Shown here: positions 25,280 to 33,678 of the stretch, piece after piece | How positions within the stretch are numbered: the stretch's first letter is position 1 | Layout of the letters: the number at the start of each line of letters is the position of its first letter | The notes under the pieces: generated by a model | What the model saw: the letters and a program-made list of their open reading frames with translations, nothing else | Databases searched by the model: none | What the model was told of the DNA's origin: nothing | Position numbers and translations under genes: made by a program | Assembly: GCA_016716525.1 (NCBI GenBank) | Contig: JADJWE010000001.1 | Coordinates: 682,001-746,000, forward strand | DNA: 64,000 bases | Direction: 5' to 3' | DNA from: Candidatus Flexicrinis affinis | GTDB lineage: Bacteria > Chloroflexota > Anaerolineae > Aggregatilineales > Phototrophicaceae

Positions 25280-26471
25280 CCTCGCGGCTGTCGTACTCCT
25301 ATCCAGCATCGTCCTGTCGCGATCGACTGCCGATTTCGACCCTTTCCGCGCGGAAATTCTGGCTGACGCAGAGAGCTTGGCATTGGTCGGCGGCGCGGTC
25401 GTGATCGTAGACCGCGGCGAAAGCCGGGTGTGGACGTTCGGCACATCTGACGCCGAGCGCCGAATCCCGGTCGATCCCGACACGCTGTTTTCGACCGGAT
25501 CGATTGCCAAGCCGCTGATCGCATTCTGGCTCGATCAGCAGCAGTTCGACACCAGCATTACGCTGAACGCGCTGTGGCCCGACCTCGAAATCGGCCAAGC
25601 CGGGTTGGTGACGGTCGCGCAAGCCATTGACCAGACGTCGGGCTTCCCCCGCGACGATTCTGCGTGGGTCGGGCGCACGGTCGATCCCGAGGGTGCGGCG
25701 GCGATCCTGCGTCAATACACACCTGTCGCCCCGGCTGGCGAGCGTTTCACGTACAACTCGGTCGTGTTCGCGCTGGCTGCGCGCGGCGCTGCACGTGACC
25801 TCGGCATGGCCATCCCGTGGATGCCAGACGGCGAGCGGCCCGCGACGCCGTTCGAGCTGGCCCTTGCCGGTGATCTCGCTGCGATCGAGTCGTTCGACCA
25901 CGGCGTGATGTCCGCCGCAGTCGATGCGCGCGTGAACGCCACGCAGCTCGAGGCGCTCCTTCCGGATCTGATCGCATGGGCCAACGACGACGGATCGGTT
26001 CGATTGGGCGGGGACGCCCCGGAGCGTTCGTGCTGCCCGCTGGGCCGCTCGTTGCGTTACGCGAACGGGTGGTTCGTCGAACAGTTCGAAGGCTACGACG
26101 TATTCTCGCATCTGGGCAGCGCGATCGGCGGCACGGCGGTCGTCATGGTTGTCCCGGAACTGGCGCTTGGCGTGGCGGTTCTAGTCAACCAAGACCACAG
26201 CGAGGCATTCGTGCATGCCACGCGTTACAAGATTGTATTGCGTGCATTGGGGCGGGATACGCGTGCGGCCGACGTGCTCGTTCGCAGAGCACAGGCGCAG
26301 CGGGCAGCATGGGCGGCGCTGGCTGCGGAACTGGGCGTGGAAGGCGAGCCAATCGGGTACGGCGCGCTGACCTGGCCGACGGCGACCGTACCAGGGTCGG
26401 ACCGCTGCCGGATCGTGCTGCGCGGGCCGCTGCTGGGGCAGTATATAGGCACAGACTGTACGAAACCTTAA
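25260..26471 (+). CDS. Secreted serine hydrolase, beta-lactamase/penicillin-binding-protein family (class C-like)
   Basis: A 403-residue serine beta-lactamase-like protein with an N-terminal signal sequence (LTLSLAAVVLLSSIVLS). The nucleophile motif SxxK is S81-I-A-K84 in FSTGSIAKPL. The second motif, usually Y-x-N, reads Y163-N-S here, and the HxG third motif is HLG in SHLGSAIGG. It belongs to the AmpC/EstB/DD-peptidase superfamily, which includes esterases and peptidases, so lactam resistance should not be assumed. It overlaps tsaD by 20 bases and may be co-transcribed with it. Confidence 0.8.
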   Translation: MRRLTLSLAAVVLLSSIVLSRSTADFDPFRAEILADAESLALVGGAVVIVDRGESRVWTFGTSDAERRIPVDPDTLFSTGSIAKPLIAFWLDQQQFDTSITLNALWPDLEIGQAGLVTVAQAIDQTSGFPRDDSAWVGRTVDPEGAAAILRQYTPVAPAGERFTYNSVVFALAARGAARDLGMAIPWMPDGERPATPFELALAGDLAAIESFDHGVMSAAVDARVNATQLEALLPDLIAWANDDGSVRLGGDAPERSCCPLGRSLRYANGWFVEQFEGYDVFSHLGSAIGGTAVVMVVPELALGVAVLVNQDHSEAFVHATRYKIVLRALGRDTRAADVLVRRAQAQRAAWAALAAELGVEGEPIGYGALTWPTATVPGSDRCRIVLRGPLLGQYIGTDCTKP

Positions 26472-26511
26472 TTCGTTGAGGCGCGCATCGTGTGGCACGC
26501 GTCCTACGACG

Positions 26512-26520
26512 TGTTATAGT
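26512..26520 (+). promoter_or_regulatory. Extended -10 promoter of the 26.5-35.9 kb cluster
   Basis: TGTTATAGT (TGn plus TATAGT) ends seven bases before the ATG at 26528. Transcription starting about 7 bases downstream of the -10 would begin at or next to the A of the ATG, implying a leaderless message. No Shine-Dalgarno is seen before this ATG. Confidence 0.5.
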
Positions 26521-26527
26521 ATCCACT

Positions 26528-26767
26528 ATGGACGATGATCGCCTGCGCGAGTGGCTGCGTGGCGCAAAGCTGCGCGGACTAGACGGTTTGCTGCGGACCT
26601 CGCTTGATGTCGGGGGGCTGTGGGGGCCGCTGGCAGCCCAAATGCTGTATGTTGGCGAACCGATGCTGCGTCACGTCCTGCGCGGCGCGCCGCTGAACGA
26701 TCTGGCGGAGTCGCTCGAAACGCCTGAAGGGGTCGCAAGACTCCGTCAGTGGTTGGATCAGGACTAG
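26528..26767 (+). CDS. Small conserved hypothetical protein, first gene of the GlmL cluster
   Basis: A 79-residue acidic-basic helical protein (DDDRLREWLRGAKLRG, then DGLLRTSLDVGGL and HVLRGAPLNDLAESL). No membrane segment or known motif. It starts at ATG 26528 directly after an extended -10 element. The DUF6754-like gene begins 22 bases downstream behind its own strong ribosome-binding site. It probably marks the start of the operon, but could be independent. Function unknown. Confidence 0.6.
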   Translation: MDDDRLREWLRGAKLRGLDGLLRTSLDVGGLWGPLAAQMLYVGEPMLRHVLRGAPLNDLAESLETPEGVARLRQWLDQD

Positions 26768-26789
26768 GCCGCACCCAAGGGGGGAAGGG

Positions 26790-27548
26790 TTGGATACAAC
26801 AACTCAGGTCTTGTCGATCTTGGCGATATTGATCGGCCTGATCGTGACGGCGGTTGTGCCACAATTCGTGCGCCGCCGCCGCGATGCAGCGACGCTGCGC
26901 CGTCAGGCTGCTTATGCGGCCCTTCCAACAATGGCGACCGCCGCGGTTGAGGCCGGGCAGTCGATCATCGTCGGAATGGGCGATGCGGGCGTCGGCGGCG
27001 AGTCGACGCTGTTGGCGATTGCCGCAGAGGCCGTCGCCTATCACACCGTAGCGGTGGCTGCCTACGGCGATCGCATGCCGGCCGTCACGACCAGCAGCGG
27101 CACCGGCCTGCCGCTGGCGATCGAAGCCGTCCGTGCGGCGTTTCGCGATCATGGCATGCCTGTCCCGAGCGGCTCGACACGCTGGATTCCGGCGGGGCCG
27201 CGTTCATTGGCGTACGCCGCGGCGATGACTGCCTATGTCTCGGCCGATCGAAGCCCGACACAAATCATGGTCGGCCGGTTCGGGCCGGAAATCGCACTTG
27301 TCGGCGAAGCCTCGGTCCGGCGTGGCGCTCCCTTCATCGGGGCAACCGACCGGCTGGACGGGCAAGCGGTCGCTTACGCATTTTCGAAGACTCCGCTGAT
27401 CGGCGAAGAGCTGTTCCAAGCGTCGGCCTATCTCTCCGACCGTGCTGTACGCCGTGGCGAGGCCGCGGCGATGGACATCCTGCGCTGGCTGCTGATCGCC
27501 GCGGTGATTGCCGTGGCGGCGGTGCGCATCGTCGGCGCGGGAGGTTGA
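26790..27548 (+). CDS. DUF6754-like membrane-anchored protein
   Basis: A 252-residue protein with membrane helices at each end (about 6-25 and 228-247) and a soluble alpha/beta core between. Core stretches include AVEAGQSIIVGMGDAGVGG, AYGDRMPAVTTSSGTGLPLA and MVGRFGPEIALVGEAS. The layout matches the DUF6754 family of Chloroflexota and Anaerolineae, as I recall it, but this was not verified. It starts with TTG at 26790 behind AAGGGGGGAAGG. It is co-directional with the next gene (27550), one base away. Role unknown, presumably part of the envelope complex encoded here. Confidence 0.7.
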   Translation: MDTTTQVLSILAILIGLIVTAVVPQFVRRRRDAATLRRQAAYAALPTMATAAVEAGQSIIVGMGDAGVGGESTLLAIAAEAVAYHTVAVAAYGDRMPAVTTSSGTGLPLAIEAVRAAFRDHGMPVPSGSTRWIPAGPRSLAYAAAMTAYVSADRSPTQIMVGRFGPEIALVGEASVRRGAPFIGATDRLDGQAVAYAFSKTPLIGEELFQASAYLSDRAVRRGEAAAMDILRWLLIAAVIAVAAVRIVGAGG

Positions 27549-27549
27549 G

Positions 27550-28191
27550 ATGCGCTTACGGTTTGGCGCGGTGCTGGTCACCGCACTCACGATTGGCGTC
27601 GCACTCGTAACACTGGTCGGCCTGCTGGGCACCAACATCGGCCCGATTTCCGGGCAAATCGAACGCTTCGGCATCACAGATTTCGCACGCTTGCTCCTTC
27701 AGTTCGCGGCGGTCACGGCGGCGGTCGCGGTGCTGGTCGGTGTTGTCAACTTGATGGGTGTCCACCTGAGGCGGACGCGCCGCCGCGGGCAGGCCCTCTA
27801 CAGCGCCGTGCTGATTCTATCGTTCGTCATTGTCCTCGGTTTCGGTATTCTCCCGCGCGACAATGAGGCGCGGGCTGCAGTCGACGCCGTGCAGATCGCG
27901 CTGGAAACGGCGTTCTCCGGGCTGGTGCTGTTCTCGCTGGTGTATGGTGCGGTGACAATTGCGAACCGCCGGCCAAGCTGGGCCAGCCTACTGTTCGTTG
28001 CGACGGTCGTCACGGTGCTGGTCGGAGCGCTGCCACTGCGCGGGCTTGAGCCGATTGCGACCGTGGCGGACTGGCTCAACCGTGTTCCGGTCGACGCCGG
28101 TGGACGGGCGATCTTGTTGGGCATCGCGCTGGCGACTGTGATTGCCGGCGTGCGCGTGTTGATTGGGCAGGGTCGTGCAACACGTGAATAG
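27550..28191 (+). CDS. Six-helix membrane protein
   Basis: A 213-residue polytopic protein with six predicted membrane helices (about 5-27, 42-64, 75-95, 115-135, 142-162, 186-208) and short charged loops such as LRRTRRRGQ. No transporter signature. ATG at 27550 directly follows the DUF6754-like gene (one base between) behind GGGAGGTTGAG. It is the first of two polytopic proteins that bracket the WL/SH3 scaffold. Function unknown. Confidence 0.7.
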   Translation: MRLRFGAVLVTALTIGVALVTLVGLLGTNIGPISGQIERFGITDFARLLLQFAAVTAAVAVLVGVVNLMGVHLRRTRRRGQALYSAVLILSFVIVLGFGILPRDNEARAAVDAVQIALETAFSGLVLFSLVYGAVTIANRRPSWASLLFVATVVTVLVGALPLRGLEPIATVADWLNRVPVDAGGRAILLGIALATVIAGVRVLIGQGRATRE

Positions 28192-28203
28192 GCAGGGGCC
28201 GGC

Positions 28204-31134
28204 ATGAACGACGAATTCGACCCAAACTGGCTTGACGACTCGGATCAGCCATTTTCGGCAGATGATGGTGGTATGGACTGGCTTGATAGTATCGGCGGTG
28301 ACGGCGAGAAGACGCCTGAATCCGAAGATATCGGCAAGCCATCGACCGGCGAATTTGACTTCGAGACGTTTGCGTTCAGCGATGCTGATGCGGGTGAGGA
28401 TAGCAGCGCATGGCTGGCGGATTTGTCTGACAACCCGTTCGACGTCAAGCCGACCGAAGAGCCCAGCGAAGACCCGGGTGAGATCCCCGATTGGCTGCAG
28501 ACCGATTCCGAAATTCCCGCGTATTCAACGCCCGAGCCGGCGCCTGAGCCTGCCGCCGAGGATTTCCCCGACTGGCTGAACACCAGTGAACAGCCGGCAG
28601 CAAGTACGGGTGAACCGGAGCCGGAAGACGCCGGAGAGATGCTGGCCCCGTGGCTGCGCGGTGCCGATATCGATGAAGAGGCGCTGGACAAGCCTGCGGG
28701 AGAGCGCGACTCCGGCACGCTGCCGACATGGCTGCAGGGCGCCGACGACCTCGGGGCGGAAGACGCCAATGCCTTCCAAGCCTCGTTCGATGACGTGGAA
28801 TTCGAGGTCGAGGAACCGATCGAAGAGTCGGAAGACCTCTCTTGGATGACCGAAGCAGACGATCAGGCGGACGCGCAGTCCGACGAGCTGGCGGCCCTCC
28901 TGTCGCAAGGCGAGGGCGATGCTGGCGTGGACGATCTGCTGTCCGGCTTACTGCAGCCGACCGATGCGCAGGGCGAGGGCGACGTCGACTTGCTTAGCCT
29001 GCTGTCATCGAGTGGTGGCGATTCGGGCGCGCTGGCAAAGCCGGGCACCGGGCCGCAAGGCGACATGCAGTTTGCGGAAGACGACGATTTCCTTGCGTTC
29101 GACTCGTCACGGCTCAATTTCGACGAACTGCTCGGTCCGAACCCGATCAGCCGGCCGGCTGACATGGAACTACCCGAGTCGAACATTCCCGACTTCCTCA
29201 GCGATGTATCGGTCAGTGAAGTGAGCGCGGCCGCCTTTATGCGGCAGCAGCAAGAAGACCGTCCCATCGAGGAGCTTCCCGACGATTTGCGGGCACTACT
29301 GGACGAAGGCGTGACCGCCGTCACTGCCGCGCCGGGGGCGCCTGTTCCGCCGCCAGTGCTGGTCACCGAGGCGCCGGCGGCCAAACCGTCGCCGGGCCGT
29401 CGCGAGGACAAAGGGTCGCGCGGGACCGAGCTGATGCGGTCGATTGCCGCGTCTGCCGGGACTGCGCAAGGCGCGTCGGCCCAACCTGTGCGCGCACGCC
29501 GCCGCCTGCGTTACAACGTGCCGCGCCTGTTGATCGCTGCGTTGGTCGCTGCTGCGGTGATCTTGCCGTTCCTCGACGTATTCGAGTCGCTGCGGTTTGT
29601 GCAGCTTCCGCCGGTCTTATTTGGCGAGAAATCGCCGGCCGAGGCCGCCTACGCCATAGTTGACGAACTGTCCGAAGGCGATGTGATGCTCGTGGCTGTC
29701 GACGCGTCGCCGGGCAGCTTGAGCGAGATCGGCGGGGCGATGACGGCTGTGATTGCGCATGCTCGTGCGCGGCAGGCGACGCCGGTGATCGTCAGCACCG
29801 ATCCGGTTGCTCTCGTCGCGGCTCAGCGCATGCTCGAAGGCGTACTGCCGGAAGATACGCGCAGCAAGCAGATCATTTTCGGCCGCTATCTGCCGGGCGA
29901 TTCGCTCGGTGTGCGCGACTTAGCAGAGAATCCGCGGGACGCTCTTGCGTTCGATCACGACGGGCACCCGACGGATCTTGAGATTGGCAGCGTCGCCGAC
30001 CTTGACTTGGTCGTCATCGTAAGCGACCGAGCCGACGGTATTCGGCAGTGGTCGGAACAGCTTCAGCCGCTCATATCGTCGCCGCTGGTGTTTGTGGTGT
30101 CGGCGTCAGCCGAGCCGCTTGCACGGCTCTATGCCGACAGCTACGGCGCGCCGTACGTGGTTGGCCTGCGCGACAGTATCACCTATCGCTCGCAGTTGTC
30201 TGCCTACAGCGGCCCGGACGGCTTGATCGGCTTCGGCATCACACCGTCCGCCACGTTCACGTCCACGCCGACACCGACCAGTACGTTCACGCCGACGCCG
30301 ACCAATACGCCGACGGCGACCAACACGCCGACTTCGACCCTTGAGCCAGCGGCGGCTCAGGCGACAGCTGATGCACTGGCAACCGCCCGTGTGACGCCGA
30401 CGTTTACCTTTACGGCGACCAACACGCCGACCGCGACGGCGACGGCGACCGCGACGAGTACACCGACACATACGCTGACGCCGACCAATACGGCGACGCC
30501 CTCACGCACGCCGACGATCACGCCATCGCCGACGTTGACTTTTACGCCTTCGGCGACGTTCACCGCGACGTCTACGCCGACCGTGACACCGACCGATACG
30601 CCGACGGTTGAGCCGACGACCGGATCGACGCAGGCAGTATCGGCGACACCATCGCGTACCCCCTCCGCCACAGCGACTACCGGCCCGGCGGCCACCTCCA
30701 CACCGACGCCCACGCCGACCAGTGCCGCCACCGATGATCTGGTCGCGGTCGTCATCGCACCCACGCGCATCAACGTGCGCGCTGGCCCGGGCACCAGCTT
30801 CCCGGTGATTGGCTCCGCCGGCCCGGGCGACCGCCTGCCGGTGCTCGGTTTCAACGAAGCTCGGACGTGGGTCAACGTGGAAGTGCTCGGCCCGCGCAGC
30901 GGTTGGGTGAGCGCATCGCTCGTGCGCATCGAAGGCGACACCAGCGCGATTCCGGTCGTCTCCGTGCCGAGGCCGGCGCTCGGCATGTCGGTCAACGCGC
31001 AGTTCGCTGACGCGGACGAGATGGATGAAGCGCGTTACAGCGCGATCTATGTCGGCGTGGTGGTATCCGCTGCGCTGATCATGATCGGGACGATCATCGG
31101 CGTCATTCGCGGCATCGCCCGCAGGAGGAAGTAG
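28204..31134 (+). CDS. Bitopic scaffold protein with WL motifs, Thr/Pro stalk and SH3b domain
   Basis: A 976-residue modular protein. Residues 1-430 are acidic and mostly disordered, with seven W-L pairs (9-10, 26-27, 70-71, 97-98, 124-125, 150-151, 176-177), several in a P-D/T-W-L-x(D/E) setting. They are followed by a membrane helix (about 439-460). An alpha/beta domain (about 475-680) with DVMLVAVDASPGSLSEIGG and DLDLVVIVSDRADG is next, then a Thr/Pro stalk (about 683-848), an SH3b domain with RINVRAGPGTSFPVIG and SGWVSASLVR, and a C-terminal helix ending in RGIARRRK. The acidic N tail should be cytosolic and could bind the ATPase encoded downstream. ATG 28204, four bases upstream of which GGCCGGC stands instead of a clear Shine-Dalgarno. 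No known family for the whole protein. Confidence 0.72.
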   Translation: MNDEFDPNWLDDSDQPFSADDGGMDWLDSIGGDGEKTPESEDIGKPSTGEFDFETFAFSDADAGEDSSAWLADLSDNPFDVKPTEEPSEDPGEIPDWLQTDSEIPAYSTPEPAPEPAAEDFPDWLNTSEQPAASTGEPEPEDAGEMLAPWLRGADIDEEALDKPAGERDSGTLPTWLQGADDLGAEDANAFQASFDDVEFEVEEPIEESEDLSWMTEADDQADAQSDELAALLSQGEGDAGVDDLLSGLLQPTDAQGEGDVDLLSLLSSSGGDSGALAKPGTGPQGDMQFAEDDDFLAFDSSRLNFDELLGPNPISRPADMELPESNIPDFLSDVSVSEVSAAAFMRQQQEDRPIEELPDDLRALLDEGVTAVTAAPGAPVPPPVLVTEAPAAKPSPGRREDKGSRGTELMRSIAASAGTAQGASAQPVRARRRLRYNVPRLLIAALVAAAVILPFLDVFESLRFVQLPPVLFGEKSPAEAAYAIVDELSEGDVMLVAVDASPGSLSEIGGAMTAVIAHARARQATPVIVSTDPVALVAAQRMLEGVLPEDTRSKQIIFGRYLPGDSLGVRDLAENPRDALAFDHDGHPTDLEIGSVADLDLVVIVSDRADGIRQWSEQLQPLISSPLVFVVSASAEPLARLYADSYGAPYVVGLRDSITYRSQLSAYSGPDGLIGFGITPSATFTSTPTPTSTFTPTPTNTPTATNTPTSTLEPAAAQATADALATARVTPTFTFTATNTPTATATATATSTPTHTLTPTNTATPSRTPTITPSPTLTFTPSATFTATSTPTVTPTDTPTVEPTTGSTQAVSATPSRTPSATATTGPAATSTPTPTPTSAATDDLVAVVIAPTRINVRAGPGTSFPVIGSAGPGDRLPVLGFNEARTWVNVEVLGPRSGWVSASLVRIEGDTSAIPVVSVPRPALGMSVNAQFADADEMDEARYSAIYVGVVVSAALIMIGTIIGVIRGIARRRK
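30244..30732 (+). repeat. Low-complexity Thr/Pro-coding tract
   Basis: About 0.5 kb of ACG/CCG-rich degenerate codon repeats encoding the stalk of the scaffold protein between its alpha/beta and SH3b domains. As in the 13 kb lipoprotein, the repetition is at the protein level and opens spurious minus-strand frames. Confidence 0.85.
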
Positions 31135-31137
31135 GTC

Positions 31138-31779
31138 ATGCCCGTCTCCGAAATCGGCCTCTGGGCGGGCTTCATTCTGACGCTGCTGGTGTTCAGCGCG
31201 GTGTTGGGCGACAACATTCTGTACCGTCTCGCCGTGTACGTGTTTGTGGGCATGTCCGCCGGCTACGCGGCCATCGTGACGTGGAACAGCGTGCTCGTGC
31301 CGTGGATCCGTTCGACCATCCTCAGCGGCGAACCGCTGCGTGTCGTGCTTGGCGTGATTCCGCTGGCCTTGGGCGGGCTGCTGCTGTTCAAGTCTTCGAC
31401 CCGCTTGAACCGGCTTGCCGGCCTGACCATGGCGCTGCTGATCGGCGTCGGCACCGCTGTCGCACTGATCGGCGCAACCAGCGGCACGCTCGTCCCGTTG
31501 ACGCTGGGCGCGACCCGTCCCGGCCTCGACCTGCCGAGCTTTCTGGTCTCGATTGCCGGCGTGGTGTGTTCGCTGGTGTACTTCCAATATCTCGCTGTGC
31601 GAACGGCAGACGGGGGCAGCAGGCGCAGCCTTCCGATCTCGACGCTGGCCTTCTTCGGGCAGGGCTTCATCGTGATTACGTTGGGCGCGCTGTACGCTGC
31701 CGCGATACTCAGCAGCCTTGCCGTGTTCAGCGACCGTGTAGCGTATGTTCTCGAGTTTCTCAAGCTGGGTGGGGGATAA
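31138..31779 (+). CDS. Polytopic membrane protein, second in the cluster
   Basis: A 213-residue protein with about six or seven membrane helices (first at about 7-25 GLWAGFILTLLVFSAVLGD) and few charges. No catalytic motif. It starts at ATG 31138, three bases after the scaffold gene, behind GGAGGAAG within that gene, and is three bases ahead of the GlmL-like gene. Tight spacing implies it works with both. Function unknown. Confidence 0.7.
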   Translation: MPVSEIGLWAGFILTLLVFSAVLGDNILYRLAVYVFVGMSAGYAAIVTWNSVLVPWIRSTILSGEPLRVVLGVIPLALGGLLLFKSSTRLNRLAGLTMALLIGVGTAVALIGATSGTLVPLTLGATRPGLDLPSFLVSIAGVVCSLVYFQYLAVRTADGGSRRSLPISTLAFFGQGFIVITLGALYAAAILSSLAVFSDRVAYVLEFLKLGGG

Positions 31780-31782
31780 CCG

Positions 31783-33678
31783 ATGTCGATCCTCGCCGTA
31801 GATTTCGGGAGTGTACACACACGCGCCGTCCTTATCGATCAGGTTGACGGGACTTATGAGCTGATTGGCTTTGCGCGTACCCGTACGACGGATGGATTCC
31901 CCGCGTACGACGTCAAGGTCGGGCTCGATCGAGTTATCCAGCAGCTCACCGCATCGACGGGTCGTCGCTTCGTCAACGACACCGGCATGATCATTACACC
32001 GGAGCAGCAGGATCGGTCCGGCGTCGAGTCGTTCGTGATCACCGCAAGCGGCGGCCGTCCACTACGTGCCGTGATTGTCGGCCTGCGTGAAGACGGCAGT
32101 GTCGCCGCGGCACAGCAGGCCCTCTCCAACACGTACGTTGACGTGGTCGAAACGCTGTCTCTCGAGGACGGACGCGATCGTGACGAGCGGCTCAATGCCG
32201 TGCTGCACGGATATCCAAACATCGTCGTCATCACGGGGGGTGTCGAACACGGCGCCAGCGAGAGCGTGATGGAACTTGTCGAGAGTGTCAGACTGGCCGT
32301 AGCCGTCATGGACAAGCGCCGTCGCCCGCAGATCGTATATGCCGGGAACAGCAAGCTGGCTCCGCGTGTCACTGCGGCTTTTCAGGGTATCGGTGAGGTT
32401 GCGCTTGCGGCAAACGTACGGCCCGCCGCCGCCAAAATCGACGTGGCCCCGCTGCGCGCGCAGATGACCGAAGCGTTCAACCGGTTTGCAGAAACGCGCA
32501 GTTCAGGATTCTCCGATCTGGCGGCGCTTTCGGTCGGCGGCGTTCAGCCGACGGCGCGCGGGTACAGCGCGATCGCGTCGTATTTCGCCCGACTCAACGA
32601 TGCGCGCGTCATCGTCGTCGACATTGGCAGCGCGGTCTCGATTATGTGCCGCGCAACCCCGCGTGAGTCGCAGTTTGCGATCCGCACCGATCTCGGGGTG
32701 GGCCACAATGCCCTGACACTTTTGAACACGGTCGATCCTCAGGACCTGCTGCAGTGGCTTCCATTTGCCGGGGCAGAAGAGGCGCTCCACACACACGTTT
32801 ACAACAAGTCGCTGCGACAGGGCATCGTTCCATTTTCGCTGCGCGAGTCGTTTGTCGAGCACGCACTGCTTCGCACAGCGCTCAGAGAGATCGCTGAGTC
32901 TATCGGCGCTGGGCGCGGTCAGGCAGCGGATTTGGTCGTATTGGGTGGCGCAAGTATCAATGAGACTGGGCGGCCCGGCTATAGTATCTTGCTCGCCCTC
33001 GACGGGCTTGAACCGGTCGGCGTCACGCGCTTCTTGGCCGACCCGTACGGACTGACTGCCGCGCTGGGCGCGGTGGCTGGCCGGCGGCCCGACGCGGCCT
33101 CGCAGGTCGCGGATGGCAACGGCTACGCAAGTTTAGGGACGGCAATTAGCGTCGGCGGACGTCCCCGCTTTGACAAACCCGCGGTTGAAGTCACGGTGGA
33201 GGCCGACAACGGCGCCAAGACCACCGTGACGGTCAACGGCGGCCATCTTGTACGCATTCCAGTTCCAATTGGCGTAACGGCTGTCGTTCGCGCCCGAGTC
33301 GTCGGGCGCGGGCTTGATATCGACGGCAGTCGCAGCCAACGGTTCAAGGTGTACGGCGGCGGCGCGGGAGTCATCATCGACGCGCGCGGCCGGCCCCTTG
33401 CGCTCGATATGCCCGATGACGTCAAAGCCACCTTGATGCTGCAGTGGATCGCTGAAGTGACCGGCGACGAACCGCGTCCGGTCGAAATGCTTGGTGGCGG
33501 GTCGACGTTGTTCGGCGAACGACGCGCCGAAAGCCCGACCGAACCGTCGCGCGTGCGCCAGCGCCAGTCTCGGCGCGACCGCCGGCGCGGTAAGCGCCAA
33601 GAGCCGGAGGCCGAACCGGAACCGGACTTCGGCGACAGCGACACGACTATCGAGGATTTGCGCAATGCACTATCCTGA
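31783..33678 (+). CDS. GlmL/MutL-type ASKHA ATPase (glutamate mutase L family)
   Basis: A 631-residue protein of the actin-like ASKHA superfamily. The phosphate-1 motif is VDFGSVHTRAV (about 6-16), phosphate-2 is VVDIGSAVS (about 277-285), and the adenosine motif region is VVLGGASINE (about 385-394). Sequence and layout match GlmL, the protein annotated as a reactivating factor for B12-dependent glutamate mutase. No GlmS or GlmE subunit or other mutase is nearby. The last 90 residues are a charged Arg-rich then acidic tail, absent from the ATPase core. It is the hub of the cluster, and may instead act as an actin-like assembly ATPase. The 3' end overlaps the next gene by 14 bases. Confidence 0.8.
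   Translation: MSILAVDFGSVHTRAVLIDQVDGTYELIGFARTRTTDGFPAYDVKVGLDRVIQQLTASTGRRFVNDTGMIITPEQQDRSGVESFVITASGGRPLRAVIVGLREDGSVAAAQQALSNTYVDVVETLSLEDGRDRDERLNAVLHGYPNIVVITGGVEHGASESVMELVESVRLAVAVMDKRRRPQIVYAGNSKLAPRVTAAFQGIGEVALAANVRPAAAKIDVAPLRAQMTEAFNRFAETRSSGFSDLAALSVGGVQPTARGYSAIASYFARLNDARVIVVDIGSAVSIMCRATPRESQFAIRTDLGVGHNALTLLNTVDPQDLLQWLPFAGAEEALHTHVYNKSLRQGIVPFSLRESFVEHALLRTALREIAESIGAGRGQAADLVVLGGASINETGRPGYSILLALDGLEPVGVTRFLADPYGLTAALGAVAGRRPDAASQVADGNGYASLGTAISVGGRPRFDKPAVEVTVEADNGAKTTVTVNGGHLVRIPVPIGVTAVVRARVVGRGLDIDGSRSQRFKVYGGGAGVIIDARGRPLALDMPDDVKATLMLQWIAEVTGDEPRPVEMLGGGSTLFGERRAESPTEPSRVRQRQSRRDRRRGKRQEPEAEPEPDFGDSDTTIEDLRNALS

Noticed and set aside
30502..31818. 438-codon minus-strand frame opposite the scaffold gene
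   Set aside because: Antisense to the Thr/Pro stalk and SH3b region; His/Arg/Gln-rich shadow translation with no domain.
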